A model generated the notes under the pieces. That model ran no database searches, had not been told where the DNA came from, and saw only the letters and a program-made list of their open reading frames with translations. A stretch of 64,000 nt of DNA. It comes from Acanthacorydalis orientalis. Lineage: Eukaryota; Arthropoda; Insecta; Megaloptera; Corydalidae. Positions 36,406-47,702 of this stretch are shown here, one piece after another; within the stretch, counting starts at the first letter, position 1, and each line of letters opens with the position of its first letter. The stretch lies in assembly GCA_034766995.1 (NCBI GenBank), contig CM068325.1, positions 330,001 to 394,000 of the forward strand, written 5' to 3'. Position numbers and translations under genes: made by a program.

Positions 36406-37327
36406 CGAGGTCAGACAATTAAGTAATGCGACAAAATTCAAAAATCGAGTATATTTAAAAATTAAGGTACATCGCTGCGATCCCCTTCAAAGTAGTCCCC
36501 TCCCGCATCTATACACTTATTCCAGCGAGTTTTCCAGTTTTCGTAACAATTCTGGAACACTTCTTGTGGGACCTCTCCGAGTACCCTCGTCACAGATTCT
36601 TGGATATCTTCAACGGAGTCAAAATGTCGACCTTTGACGAATTTTTTCATATGGGGGAATAGGAAAAAGTCGCACGGTGACATGTCCGGTGAATAGGGCG
36701 GTTGTGGTAACGATGCGATGCCTTTAGACGCCAAAAACTGAGAGACACTGAACGCACTGTGACAGGGAGCATTGTCGTGATGCAGAACCCAAGTCTTCGC
36801 GATCTCTGGACGCACTCTGAGCACCCTTTTTCGTAATTTTTCGAGCACATTGCGGTAGAATACTTGATTTACGGTTTGTCCAGGTGGTACGAACTCTTTG
36901 TGAACCACCCCTTTGCTGTCGAAGAAGCAAATCAACATGGTTTTCACTTTGGACTTGCTCATTCTCGCCTTCTTTGGCCTTGGTGCTCCAGGGGACAGCC
37001 ACTGTTGGCTTTGTCGTTTAGTTTCGGGGTCATATTGAAAGAACCAACTTTCATCACCAGTAATAACTCGATCGAGAAGAGTAGGATCACTTTCAACCTG
37101 CTCGAGACAATCTTGAGCGATGTTCATTCGGTGACATTCGTGACATGCACTACTCGCGCGTTGTTACAAAACACTAAACAGCTGGCGAAGAAATGATCGT
37201 ACGAGGGTGGTCAGGGTCTCAATCGAGAGAGTAGGGATCTGCTATTACGGTGGCGGAGTTACAGGTTCGCAGTGTTACCACAGGCCGAGAAAAAAAATCG
37301 GTCGCTTTACTTAATTGTCTGACCTCG
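36406..37327 (-). mobile_element. mariner deletion derivative, copy 1 (922 bp)
   Basis: Terminal inverted repeats CGAGGTCAGACAATTAAGTA at each end, flanked by TA. It is shorter than a full mariner (about 1.3 kb) because the N-terminal helix-turn-helix part of the transposase is deleted. The same deletion is seen in copy 2 (46521-47450), so an already deleted form was mobilised by transposase made elsewhere. Confidence 0.9.
36462..37127 (-). CDS. mariner transposase, catalytic part only
   Basis: 221 codons. The D,D34D triad is intact: [10 protein letters not shown] (D25), LHHDNAPCH (about D117), and [11 protein letters not shown] with exactly 34 residues between the second and third Asp. The DNA-binding half is missing; the frame begins at [10 protein letters not shown] just after the deletion joint. 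A protein of this kind could not bind the ends normally. The otherwise clean frame suggests the deletion is recent. Confidence 0.8.
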   Translation of the reverse strand: MNIAQDCLEQVESDPTLLDRVITGDESWFFQYDPETKRQSQQWLSPGAPRPKKARMSKSKVKTMLICFFDSKGVVHKEFVPPGQTVNQVFYRNVLEKLRKRVLRVRPEIAKTWVLHHDNAPCHSAFSVSQFLASKGIASLPQPPYSPDMSPCDFFLFPHMKKFVKGRHFDSVEDIQESVTRVLGEVPQEVFQNCYENWKTRWNKCIDAGGDYFEGDRSDVP

Positions 37328-37609
37328 TATATATATACATGTATATATATATATATATACATGTATATATATATATATACATGTATAGATATATATATAT
37401 ATATATATACATGTATAGATATATATATATATATATATACACATACATATATATACATATATATATATACATACACGCGCACACGCACGAGCACGCACGC
37501 GAGCGGATGCACACGCGCATACATCATATACACATACACACACATATACACATACATACACATATACACATATCCATATACACATACACATATACACACC
37601 CATACACAT

Positions 37610-37645
<36 letters not shown>
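37328..37645. repeat. TA/CA microsatellite, inner edge of the right arm
   Basis: TA and CATA repeats with a CACACGCACG interior that mirrors the TG/CG-rich interior at 22420-22490. Confidence 0.9.
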
Positions 37646-37647
<2 letters not shown>

Positions 37648-38064
37648 ATCATCAATGTTCTTATAAATTATTATTGTTAAATATCATTGATAAACATATT
37701 AGAACACAAGACGGTAATTTTCATTTCAGCGGATTTCACAAATAAATTTCCACTGAATACACAAATCGCACATTTTTTGCCAAGTATTGAAAAATTGATT
37801 GTTGATAATTTGTTTATTGTTCATACACAACAGTGATCGCGACCTTAAAGCGGCGAAATCGAGAAGAAAATTTTGTAAAAGAATAATAAAAACACTTCCC
37901 TTTGCTTTAACGTTTCAATGATGATGCGGCAATGCCTAGTGAGATGGATATGTGCGATAATCAGAAAAAATGTGTCTTTTGAGGAGTGAAAAAAATAATT
38001 TACGAAAGTGCATTCACCCGGTGAAATAAAACTGTAATTAAATATTTTTTCTAATTAACAACAT
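37646..38064. other. 3' flank of the right THAP/P-like copy
   Basis: Mirror of 21931-22340. Nothing coding. Confidence 0.4.
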
Positions 38065-39206
38065 TCAAGACGCCTTCATATTTTTCTTATTTTCTGCACA
38101 GACACGTTTCAGAGTACAGATATATTTCGGTTTCTGTTTTAAGATCTTCATAAATTTATCTGTACTCGACGTGTTCGGCATGTGTTTCCTAATATCTCTT
38201 CGAGATATCAGTGTCGGTTTCTAAAATATAAATAAAATTAATAGATTTTCAACGTCAGATGTTTAAATCATGCTAAAGAATAACAACTACTCACACGAGA
38301 TTTTTTGGAAGGAACAGCTACTAAAGGCGTCGCTTCGTCGTCGGCACTCGTTTCGATCGAGTTCGTACGGAGCGTGGCGATTTCCGACGGCTCCTCCGAA
38401 GTTGTGATCTAAAATGTACATACATTATACCATATAACATTGTACTGTTTTGAATTAATAAATTAACTTATACGACCAATGTTTCCATTCAAAATAATAA
38501 CAGAGTCATTGTAGACGGTGGCTACAATTCGAATGATCATAATAGAGTCTTTTATAATTTTACAAAATAAATTACGATATTAAAGTTGTGAACACTTACA
38601 TTTACTGGCAGATCGATCTCGCCTGCAACGGTAGGAGCGATCGGTGTTTCCATCGTGCCGGTCGATCGAAACACTGCAGACGGTGGCTAAAATTTAAACA
38701 GCACTAATCATACAAATGTTTATCGCTACGCGAAAACAAATTCGGTACTATCGGATCGTCGCGTCTCACGTAGCGTGATTTTGAAAAATTGTTATTTTTC
38801 AAAACCGTATCTAATAAAGCACTTTATTTATTTTTAACAGATGTAGATTACGTTAACGAATAAAAAACATTTTATACCTGTCTCACCGAGCACAAAGAGG
38901 GGGGACGGCTGATCTATTTAAGCGGTTTTGCAGGGAACTGGTAAAATCACATGTTTTGAAAAGACGTTTGAACAAACTCATCATTTTAGATTCTGCATCG
39001 GCATGTTCTTCACCGATTCCCATCGCTTGAAGTCATAGTCGTGCTGGACGATACAAGTATAATGAACTATTGCACATATAAATAACTATTAACAATGAAT
39101 GTTAACAAAATTAAAATATAACTCACCTGCTTTTCGTCCTCGGACAATAAAATAATTTATCCCTCGGGACATCACAAATATAACAACAACGCCGAGCAAA
39201 ATTCAT
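38065..39206 (-). pseudogene. THAP/P-like gene, right copy, frame-shifted
   Basis: Exons on the minus strand: 39127-39206, 38878-39043, 38600-38686, 38295-38408 and 38065-38220, with the same splice sites as the left copy. Exon 2 differs: a run of six C (left copy has three) puts it out of frame, so it reads a TGA before the donor, and other changes alter its codons. Exons 3 to 5 remain open. The right copy is therefore the more decayed one. Confidence 0.55.
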
Positions 39207-39881
39207 TTTTGCAGAGCGACCGAACAGCGATAATAAACAATATGAAACAGATGAAGTTTCAAACGTTTTTTGCAAGAGTGCGCAATTCTTGTTCGACCAA
39301 TCAGAGCCATTTATGTTATATTTGCTCATGTTCTCCGCCAACAGTAGAAAGATACATAAAATGACTTACAAATCGAACAACTAACGCCATCTACTTATGT
39401 GAGCGAAACTAAATTATATTCTCATATTTTCCTGTTACTTTCACCGGCCTGCTTTTTATCTATGGTGAAGACGCTGACTCGACTTGCATAACATAGCAGA
39501 ATATTACCAATTGCATCTTGCATCATCCATTGTTCATTGAATAGAGTTTAAAGTATTTTAATATTATTCGTGTATTTTGTTACGACTCGATCCTCTGATA
39601 GGATGAAAACAGTACAAGACCATATGAAAATAATCGGATACGGAGGAAAGACCCTCTGAGATAGCGCTGTATCAATAGAGAAACAAACCAGAGCGACACT
39701 ACAGATTCTTAGATCGACGTCGAGCGGCTCTTGATTCGCCAGCCGGCGGACAGATTTGGTTTCCGGAACGGGAGGTGTACGTCGTAATCGGGGAATCGCG
39801 AACTACGTTACATCTTGCAGTTGTTAGTCGACATCTCAGTCTGAAAAGTTTCGAGATACGTTGAAAACGTGCCGATCTTAA
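39207..39881. other. upstream flank of the right THAP/P-like copy
   Basis: Mirror of 20118-20792; no separate gene seen. Confidence 0.4.
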
Positions 39882-40825
39882 GGTAAGAGCTCATTTTAAG
39901 AACTCGAGTGAAAACGCACTTTAAAAATTCAGAATTGTTGCTAAATTGATTTTAAGTCGGGGCAGCAAGGATTTTGCAATAAATAATATGAAAAAACAGT
40001 CAAAAGAGTGACCGACTGACAGAATGAACGAACTGTATAAAATGGTCTTTTTTAATCTTGAAAAAGGCCCTTTTTTATCGTAAAAAACGCGTTTTCATTG
40101 AACATTTATCGATAAAAGCACTGAATGATCACTTGCATAATACATTTTTCTACATTTAAAGGCGAAAAAGTTCGCGTGAAAAATTTAATGAAACCGGGCA
40201 TTCGCTTGACTCCCTGTTATTTATCTGCGCGGCGCGGCCATTTGCTTACGCATCCGTCGTGGCGCGGTCATATGCATGTAAATTAGTGACGGTTTTAAAG
40301 TCCGATTTCGACCAGTCAGTGTTATATTCTGATTTATAGAATTAAAATTAGACTACCTTCACACTTTTTTGTCCCGGCCAAGTGTAGGTATACAGCCCTG
40401 AGTGCAAATAGTTTGTGATAATAATTATTTATAAAAGCGTCAATTGTTCACACGCATATGAACGCGCCATAATGGATGCGCCGCGCGGAATAGTGATGGA
40501 CGAATCACGCGAATATCTAGTTTCATTAGGTTCCTTACGCGAACTTTTCAGCTTTTAAATGTAGAAAAATGTATTATGCAAGTGATTATTCGGTGCTCTC
40601 ACCGGTAATTGTTCAATGGAAAATCGTTTGAGATAAAAAAAGACTCTTTTTGCATTTTGTACCTTCTGTCAGTCGGTCACTTTTCTTACTGTTTTTTCGT
40701 ATTATTTATTGCGAAGGTCTTTCTCTTCCGACCTAAAATCACGTTTTACAATGTAATCGATCGATTTAGCAAGAAATTTGAATTTTTTAAAGTGCGTTTC
40801 CACAAAGGTCCTACTGAACTATTAC
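39882..40825. mobile_element. long-TIR MITE, copy C
   Basis: Mirror counterpart of copy B (19172-20117) with only scattered differences; begins GGTAAGAGCTC and ends CTGAACTATTAC. Confidence 0.65.
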
Positions 40826-41210
40826 AGATTCTAATTGAAAATAACCTACTGCGCTGAATCCCACGCGATGACTGAATTCAGAGCTCTCGGAAGAGTTTCC
40901 AGTGGCAAGAAATCAAAAAATAAGATATTCGATTTTAAAAGTTTCGTGAACGGCAGAAAAAAGTGGAGACGCCGCACGGCGAGTGTCGCATTTCACAGCC
41001 ACCTGAAGTTCGAGAGGTGAATGTATTATCCGATACCGTCTTCACGTACTCGAAAAACGACGACGGACATCGAGAACGTAGAAAGTTCGTCGACGGCTCT
41101 ACGTTCCGCTTCGCACTCTACCTCCGAGAGCGAGGTACGGCGTACGGTTGTGGCGCCACGAAAAAATAGTAAATAAGTAAATCGAGATAGTTGTTTCGTG
41201 TTAAACTTAC
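40826..41210. other. noncoding between MITE C and Harbinger exon
   Basis: Mirror of 18787-19171. No recognised product. Confidence 0.4.
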
Positions 41211-41406
41211 CTTGAACACAGGGCGAGTCTTCGTCCGTACCGACGGCTTCTCGCTGTCGTGTGTTCTCGGATCTTGTATCGTCTTCGATAAGGCGACGCA
41301 GGTACTCGAATTTTTCTTTCGACGTGCCGAAGTACATCTCGTACCGATCGGGGTGCTTTTGAAGCTCCTCCACGAGACGATGGAACTCGGCCTTTTCTTC
41401 TCTTTA
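41211..41406 (-). pseudogene. PIF/Harbinger transposase N-terminal exon (right copy)
   Basis: The frame MEELQKHPDRYEMYFGTSKE, KFEYLRRLIEDDTR and QREAVGTDE ends at a minus-strand donor CAAG|GTAAG at about 41210. Same exon as 18602-18786; a few substitutions, no catalytic exon. Confidence 0.5.
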
Positions 41407-41658
41407 TACATTTAGCTCACGAACCCGGATTTTTTTCTTACGAATTCGATCATGAGCTCTCACGGTACAGACGTTTGTTATTTCTCCATCGAACTCGGAT
41501 GAACCGCTCGTTTCGCTCTCCGTTATAATTTCGATAATAAAATCGGCGGCGTCCGGCCGTACGATAGTGGTGCGCGAACAAATCACCGGTCGTGTGCACG
41601 GGGCTTTACGTGATAGTGTCGATAGCGTATTACGACGATACGGTAGTGTGACGATCAC
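41404..41658 (-). pseudogene. unrecognised gene fragment (right copy)
   Basis: Mirror of the fragment ending at 18592, reading ESETSGSSEFDGEITNVC then RIRKKKIRVRELN. Homology with the left arm breaks off near 41655 where the extra 815-bp segment begins. Confidence 0.3.
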
Positions 41659-42012
41659 GTTCGTGTCACGATTCGTTTTCCGAATATCGGAAAACGTTCC
41701 GAGAAACGAGTATCGGTCGTTCCGCCCGCGGTTCTCGTTTTGAGGACCTTCTCTGTCGCGAGCGGTCGCTCTCTTACTTTAGTTTCAAAAAGTTCTTGCG
41801 CGTTTTAATTGTCGGCTCTATTTATCGTTATTTATCGATGATTTTTATCGTGTCGATCGTCGTGGTTAATTAATTTTGTCGTCGTGCAGTTTCCGTCTAC
41901 GAAACGTATCCTCACGAGTAAGCGTTTCCTTTCGCTTTCCTCCGGCTTGCCGTGGACGATACCGTCGGCGAACATTTGTCTAAAATGTCGTCGGGTCGAA
42001 TGTGAATTACTC

Positions 42013-42460
42013 GAAAGTGAGGATTAATCGTGCGGTTTAGGTCGCTCTGTTCGAATCGAGAGGACGATCTAATCGTCGACTATATTAAAAGTAGACCGTA
42101 CTTTCCGCGAGGGCGAAAGTTCCGGGCGGACTTCGTTAGTGAGACCGAGTTATTTCACCGTGTACTGTTTATAGACCCCGTTTCGCTGAAGATCCGACCG
42201 GCACGTAACGTACGTAACTCTGTAGGGTCTTCGGCGATCCTGGAGGAGCGTGAGGTCCGGGTTCATAGAACGCATCGTACCCGAGTCGACGAACGGGCGG
42301 CGTTTCCGAAACGTCTCGGACGAAGAAGCGTGGTTTATTCCGAAACGGTACGAGCCATGTGGAGAGCGACCGGTGTTCGCGATGCCGACGAGGAAAATTT
42401 ATCGAAGCGCTGTTTTTGCGATTACATCCGCTCGACGTCGCCGCCGTAGTGATCCGCAGA
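42013..42460 (+). pseudogene. Rap1-type-Myb-like exon within the right-arm insertion
   Basis: After a possible acceptor (CGGTTTAG, about 42040) the plus-strand frame reads NREDDLIVDYIKSRPYFPRG. This resembles the first helices of the Rap1-type Myb domain (DD..IL.YVK.N). The second half of the domain is poor. Further on, PVFAMPTRKIYRSAVFA (about 42375-42425) is shared almost exactly with the repeated cassettes at 56.5 and 57.6 kb. The segment is absent from the left arm. Coding status is uncertain: frames change between the two parts. Confidence 0.4.
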
Positions 42461-42964
42461 TGCGCACGACGATCGGCGGTCGCAGACATCGAGCGTCGCA
42501 TTCGACTCTGTTGTCGACCGCGATGAGAGCGGAGCGACGTCGGACGAGGCCGTGAGCGAATGCATCTCCCGGAACGCCGTACCGCGAGCGGAAACGACAG
42601 GAGAGACCGATTATGACAGTGTGTGGATCCCGGCGGTAGCGTGCTCGGACGACGAAGAGATCCTGGCGACGAGGTCGGACGTTGCGGTCGGTGGGGCTGA
42701 CGACAAAAAGCGGAAAAGTCTAACCGGTACAGTACGCTCGCTCGTCGCGACTCCGACAGCGAGTTTGACGGTGAGAAAATCCTTCGAGCGTCGTTTGTAC
42801 GTACCGATCGATTAACGGACGGTCGGTTTTTTCCGACGACTCGTCGAGCGGCGCTCAGTTTGTATACCGTCGAACTACAGACTCGTCCAGGCCCTCAATG
42901 GCGGACAGCCGATATGGCACGCCCGTACCGTGTCGCTCGAAACTGACTGAACGGTGGCTGTCGA
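42461..42964. other. CpG-rich segment shared in part with the left arm
   Basis: From 42466 to about 42690 it mirrors 18100-18340. A short open frame (MSECISRNAVPRAETTGETD) spans it on the plus strand; no family recognised. Confidence 0.35.
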
Positions 42965-43950
42965 AAATTCATAGTAAGAACGATGGTAGATCGGTCGGCC
43001 GAATCGATGCATTTAAATCGAGTATCTTAACGAAGGTTGTTTGAAATATGTTGAAAAAGTTCCTACGTCCTCTCGGGAGACCGTGAATATAGATAAGGGG
43101 TTGTATTATAAAGTAGTATGTTTGAACTATGTCGAAAAAGTTCCTACGTCCTCTCGAATGACCGTGAATATAGATAAGGGGTTGTTTCTTAACGTAGAGT
43201 GTTTGATCTATGTTGAAAAAATTCCAATGTCTTCTCGGATGGCCGTGAATATAGGTAAGCGGTTGTATCTTAATGTAGATTGATTGAAATATTTTGAAAA
43301 AATTCCTACATCCTCTCAAATGACCGTGAATGTAGATACGGCGTTGTATCTTAACGTACGGTGACTGAACTATGTCGAAAAAATTCCTACGTCCTCTCGG
43401 GTGACCGTGAATGTAGATAAGGCGTTGTTTTTTAACGTAGAGTGTTTGAACTATGATAGAAAAAATTCCTACGTCCTCTCGGATGACCGTGAATGTATAT
43501 ACACGGTTGTATCTTAACGAAGATTGTTTGAACTATGTTAAAAAGGTTCCTACGTCCTCTCGAATGACTGTGAATATAGATAAGGGGTTGTTTCTTAACG
43601 TAGATTGTTTGATCTATGTCAAAAAATTCGTACGTCCTCTCGGATGACCGTGAATATAGGTACGGAGTTGTATCTCAATGTAGAGTGTCTGAACTATGTC
43701 GAAAAAATTCCTACATCCTTTCGAATGACCGTGAATATAGATAGAGGGTTGTTTCTTAACATAGTATTTGATCTATTTCGAGAAAATTCCTACGTCCTCT
43801 CGGATGACCGTGAATATAGATACAGGGATATTTCTTAACGTAGAGTGTCTGAACTAGGTTGAAAAAATTCCTACGTCCTCTCGGATGACCGTGAATATAG
43901 ATAGGAGGTCGTAGCTTAACGTAGATTGTTTGTACTATGTCGAGCGAGGA
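42965..43950. repeat. 81-bp minisatellite, right array (about 12 units)
   Basis: Units on this strand share CCTACGTCCTCTCGGATGAC and CGTGAATATAGATA. Same repeat as 17540-18085, inverted, with nearly twice as many units. Some units carry small length changes that break the open frame. Confidence 0.85.
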
Positions 43951-44833
43951 CGGGTCTGTTTATCATTTTTTTGAGATATTCGCCTATTCTCTGTGATGCT
44001 CCTCGCTTTTGTTCTGTGACTTAAGGTTACGCCACGAAATAAAACCAGGTCGAGGATATGAAATAAATTAAGCGTGAACTTTATTACAATAATAATCGAC
44101 TCGAACATCAAAAAATTGACTATATAAAAATTGCAAACGACTCGAACGTCAAAGACTAGAGCATATAAAAATTACATAATGAACGGACATGCACGAAAAG
44201 AGTACGCGAGCTTCTAATCAATTGAAAACTCGACCGTCGGCGACGCGATCCGAACGGCACGGCCGCACTCTTCCTCGTCGGTCGGGGTGATTTCCAGTCG
44301 GTGCGAACGGTCCACGGCGAGAACCGAAGAGCGTCGGCTTCTATGACTCGTGTCGTCGCTCATGCTTTACAGTCTTATGTTTTTACATAATAAAAAAAGG
44401 AAATGAAAACACATATATTTACGGAACGGCTTTGTTTTTCGATCGGAAGAGAACTTCCCGGACGTTTACGGAGTTTAACGTCGGCCGGAGCGGACGTACT
44501 TCGGGAGTCTCCTGCTCGGCCAGTGAATAGACTATAGACGTCGAAAAATAGACTATAGAAATTACAAACGACTCGAACATCGAAAAATAGAGTATATAAA
44601 AATTACATAACGAACGGACATGCACGAAAAGACTACGCGAGCTTCGAAGATTCAGAAGTGTTATTGTGTCACGAAATGTCTGCAGAAACAGATACATATG
44701 AGAACGTGGCATAGATAAGAACCGTATTTGTCGTGCGTGATATGCATACAGTGACTGTAGTGTGCATCGATACCACCGAAACCAATGAAAAAGTAGCACT
44801 CACGTACGGTCTTTTCACGTAATTGTACGTGAC
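43951..44833. other. noncoding, with direct repeats of about 115 bp
   Basis: Mirror of 16640-17535, including the pair of direct repeats (about 44105-44220 and 44530-44660). AAATAAAACCAGGTCG near 44037 looks like an old retroelement end but is not enough to assign. Confidence 0.4.
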
Positions 44834-45386
44834 GTGTCAGTAGTGTGCACGGGGCTTCAAACCTCGTGCACGTACACGAGCTCGAGGTCCACTTCCGGAG
44901 CCACGCCGGCGAACGGAAGCACAGGTGTGAGGTCTGCGAGAAGTTCTCCTGCACGCGGGCGTAACCGAGGAAGCATGCGCCGTCGCACGAGAAGCGAGAT
45001 CGTACGGCCTCGGATCGTATTTGGATCGTTGTTCGTCCGTCGATAAATATTCTACGTTTCGAACCGGTACCGTTCGGTTCGGTTTTGTTTTTCAGCTCCG
45101 TTACGGTCCGACCCGATCGAGATTGTCGATCGATTCGGGACACGCTACGTACTCGGATTTAAATGAAAACTCGATACTCGGTGAAACGATAATCGTGCGG
45201 TCCTTCACGACACGATATCCGAAACGGATCGAAGACTTTTCGGTAGATACCGATCCGATACCGGATACGTGCGGTTACGACGAAGATATATCGAACACGC
45301 GCTGTAGAAACGAGAGACGGTCTTCGACTTCCTTCCGAACGGCGCGAGTTCCGATCTCTCGATACGTTCGATCTTTTTCAATGTAA
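44834..45386 (+). pseudogene. C2H2 zinc-finger gene remnant (right copy)
   Basis: FRSHAGERKHRCEVCEKFSC appears near 44890-44950, followed by the same TAA-type break as in the left copy. Downstream the frame 45021-45386 reads TYSDLNENSILGETIIVRSF and DTCGYDEDISNTRC, of unknown nature, and stops just before an AATAAA at about 45410. One finger linker and half-fingers only. Confidence 0.5.
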
Positions 45387-45919
45387 AACGCCTGTTAAAT
45401 TAAATTCAGAAATAAATACATTTTTTTTTCTAAATCGATAGCTTCGGTCATTTTTTATACCTTCTCAAAATGTGCGAGACCTTCATGGCCCATACTGTAT
45501 ATACGTATACACCGGATCAAAAAAGTTTCCACACGACTAGCTGTGACAAAGATTTCCGCTCGTTTTACTATGAAACGTTTAAATTTTTAAACTTTTTACG
45601 GTCGATCGTAGCCTAAATAGTAACTTGAACGAGCCACTGTGAAATCGACCGCACTTATGTTATTTTAAAAGTGACGTCATGTTAAACGACGCCACGTCAC
45701 TGACTGAAACTGTCTCGGTGCACCTCCTCGTTCTAGCCACTTCGCCGATCGTCGTAGAGTATCCACTCATCGTCACGCGTGACAACGCGATCGACAAAGA
45801 GTTCGTTTTTGTTACAGAGAAGAAGCGTAGAGCAGACTTCGACGATGCGGTCCAGAGACGCCGCGGTCGCGAACGCTACCGACAGTACCGCTCGGCCTCC
45901 GCACGGTTTTTAAACAGGA
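45387..45919. other. junction and right-arm-specific DNA
   Basis: To about 45590 it mirrors the left arm; after that it is specific to the right arm. A frame from 45679 is open into the gypsy fragment but its first part has no recognised domain. Confidence 0.4.
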
Positions 45920-46215
45920 TCACCGAGCGTCACCGGCTGAAATTGTTTTCCGGCATGTTTCTGCGCATCCGAGGAGAGCTTTCGCTGTCGAAGCCCTTCG
46001 GCCGGTCTTGGCGGCTAGACATGTCGAGTGCCGGCCTTTCACCTTCGAGGGCCTACAAACTTGCTCGCACACCTTCTGCAGGCTGGACTCCGTCGAGAAT
46101 CCGCTCGAGCCGTCGACACAGGCCCGCGCAGTCATCCGGCGCCTCGATGAAAGGACGTTCCTCGTCGATGTTAGCGGTGAAGAGGTCATCTCGCGGCGAG
46201 GAGGTCATACGAATT
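45920..46215 (+). pseudogene. gypsy integrase C-terminal fragment
   Basis: A frame at 46008-46217 reads RPFTFEGLQTCSHTFCRLDS then VENPLEPS and RRLDERTFLVDVSGEEV. This is the integrase tail just before the end of pol in Mag/Osvaldo-type gypsy elements (THVF.R.D.V...LE.PY.GPF.V..R....F.I...G). The preceding 45920-45970 resembles 49080-49130 of the other gypsy piece. It ends at the TTAA of the MITE. Confidence 0.65.
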
Positions 46216-46520
46216 AACAACTAAACTCGATATAATTTAAGAACAAAATGTTTGGTATATTTTTTAAGGTTATAAATTTATGGTTAATGTCCGATTCTAA
46301 TATATCGATTACCGTATTTGGTTACACGCACAGATGAAATCGATATATAGTGATAGGAATTGTTCAAACGCAGATATCAACGATGTACGTATGAATTAAT
46401 AATTAAAATGGAAATAATGCAAGCACAAATTGTTAAGTATAAATTTATATATAAAGTCTGATTCTAATATATAAATAGCCGAATTTGTTTTCAGACAAAG
46501 ATGGAACGGACGGATGGATA

Positions 46521-47450
46521 CGAGGTAAGACAATTAAGTAATGCGACCGATTTTTTTCTCGGCCTGTGGTAACACTGCGAACCTGTAACTCCGCCACCGT
46601 AATAGCAGATCCCTACTCTCTCGATTGAGACCTTGACCACCCTCGTACGATCATTTCTTCGCCAGCTGTTTAGTGTTTTGTAACAACGCGCGAGTAGTGC
46701 ATGTCACGAAAATGGAACAGATTTCGCTCAAGAGATCGCTCAAGATTGTCTCGAGCAGGTTGAAAGTGATCCCACTCTTCTCGATCGAGTTATTACTGGT
46801 AATGAAACTTGGTTCTTTCAATATGACCCCGAAACTAAACGACAAAGCCAACAGTGGCTGTCCCCTGGAGCACCAAGGCCAAAGAAGGCGAGAATGAGCA
46901 AGTCCAAAGTGAAAACCATGTTGATTTGCTTCTTCGACAGCAAAGGGGTGGTTCACAAAGAGTTCGTACCACCTGGACGAACCATAAATCAAGTATTCTA
47001 CCGCAATGTGCTCGAAAAATTACGAAAAAGGGTGCTCAGAGTGCGTCCAGAGATCGCGAAGACTTGGGTTCTGCATCACGACAATGCTCCCTGTCACAGT
47101 GCGTTCAGTGTCTCTCAGTTTTTGGCGTCTAAAGGCATCGCAACGTTACCACAACCGCCCTATTCACCGGACATGTCAACCTGCGACTTTTTCCTATTCC
47201 CCCATATGAAAAAAATCGTCAAAGGTCGACATTTTGACTCCGTTGAAGATATCCAAGAATCTGTAACGAGGGTACTCGGAGAGGTCCCACAAGAAGTGTT
47301 CCAGAATTGTTACGAAAACTGGAAAACTCGCTGGAATAAGTGTATAGATGCGGGAGGGGACTACTTTGAAGGGGATTGCAGCGATGTACCTTAATTTTTA
47401 AATATACTCGATTTTTGAATTTTGTCGCATTACTTAATTGTCTGACCTCG
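46521..47450 (+). mobile_element. mariner deletion derivative, copy 2 (930 bp)
   Basis: CGAGGTAAGACAATTAAGTA at one end and the inverse of CGAGGTCAGACAATTAAGTA at the other, with TA on both sides. It has the same N-terminal deletion as copy 1 but lies in the opposite orientation and differs by point changes. Confidence 0.9.
46774..47394 (+). pseudogene. mariner transposase catalytic part, copy 2, damaged
   Basis: The frame reads [14 protein letters not shown], so the first catalytic Asp of the GDE box is replaced by Asn. HHDNAPCH and YSPDMSTCDFF follow with normal spacing. The frame upstream of 46774 differs from copy 1 at the deletion joint. The replaced Asp makes it catalytically dead. Confidence 0.8.
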
Positions 47451-47702
47451 TATATCGCACACATATATATTTAGAACTGTGCTTGCATTATTTCCAATTT
47501 AATTATTAATTCATACGTACATCGTTGATATCTTCGTTTGAACAATACGTATCGCTATATATCGATTTCATCTGTGCGTGTAACCAAATACGGTAATCGA
47601 TATATTAGAATCGGATATTAACCATAAATTTATAACCTTAAAAAATATACCAAACATTTCGTTCTTACATTATATCGAGTTTAGTTGTTAATTAATATGT
47701 GC

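Larger units (their letters stand above)
46217..47692. mobile_element. TTAA-flanked MITE carrying a mariner
   Basis: Ends are CAACTAAACTCGATATAAT and its reverse complement, each bordered by TTAA, the target duplication characteristic of piggyBac-type elements. Inverted similarity runs inward about 230-270 bp on each side (46217-46480 and 47465-47692). A 930-bp mariner occupies the centre, so the MITE was there first. No piggyBac transposase. Confidence 0.75.

Noticed and set aside
42965..43950. Regularly spaced repeats considered as a CRISPR array
   Set aside because: The 81-bp units are repeated in full without unique spacers, the setting is eukaryotic and there are no cas genes. The 122-bp array fails the same test.
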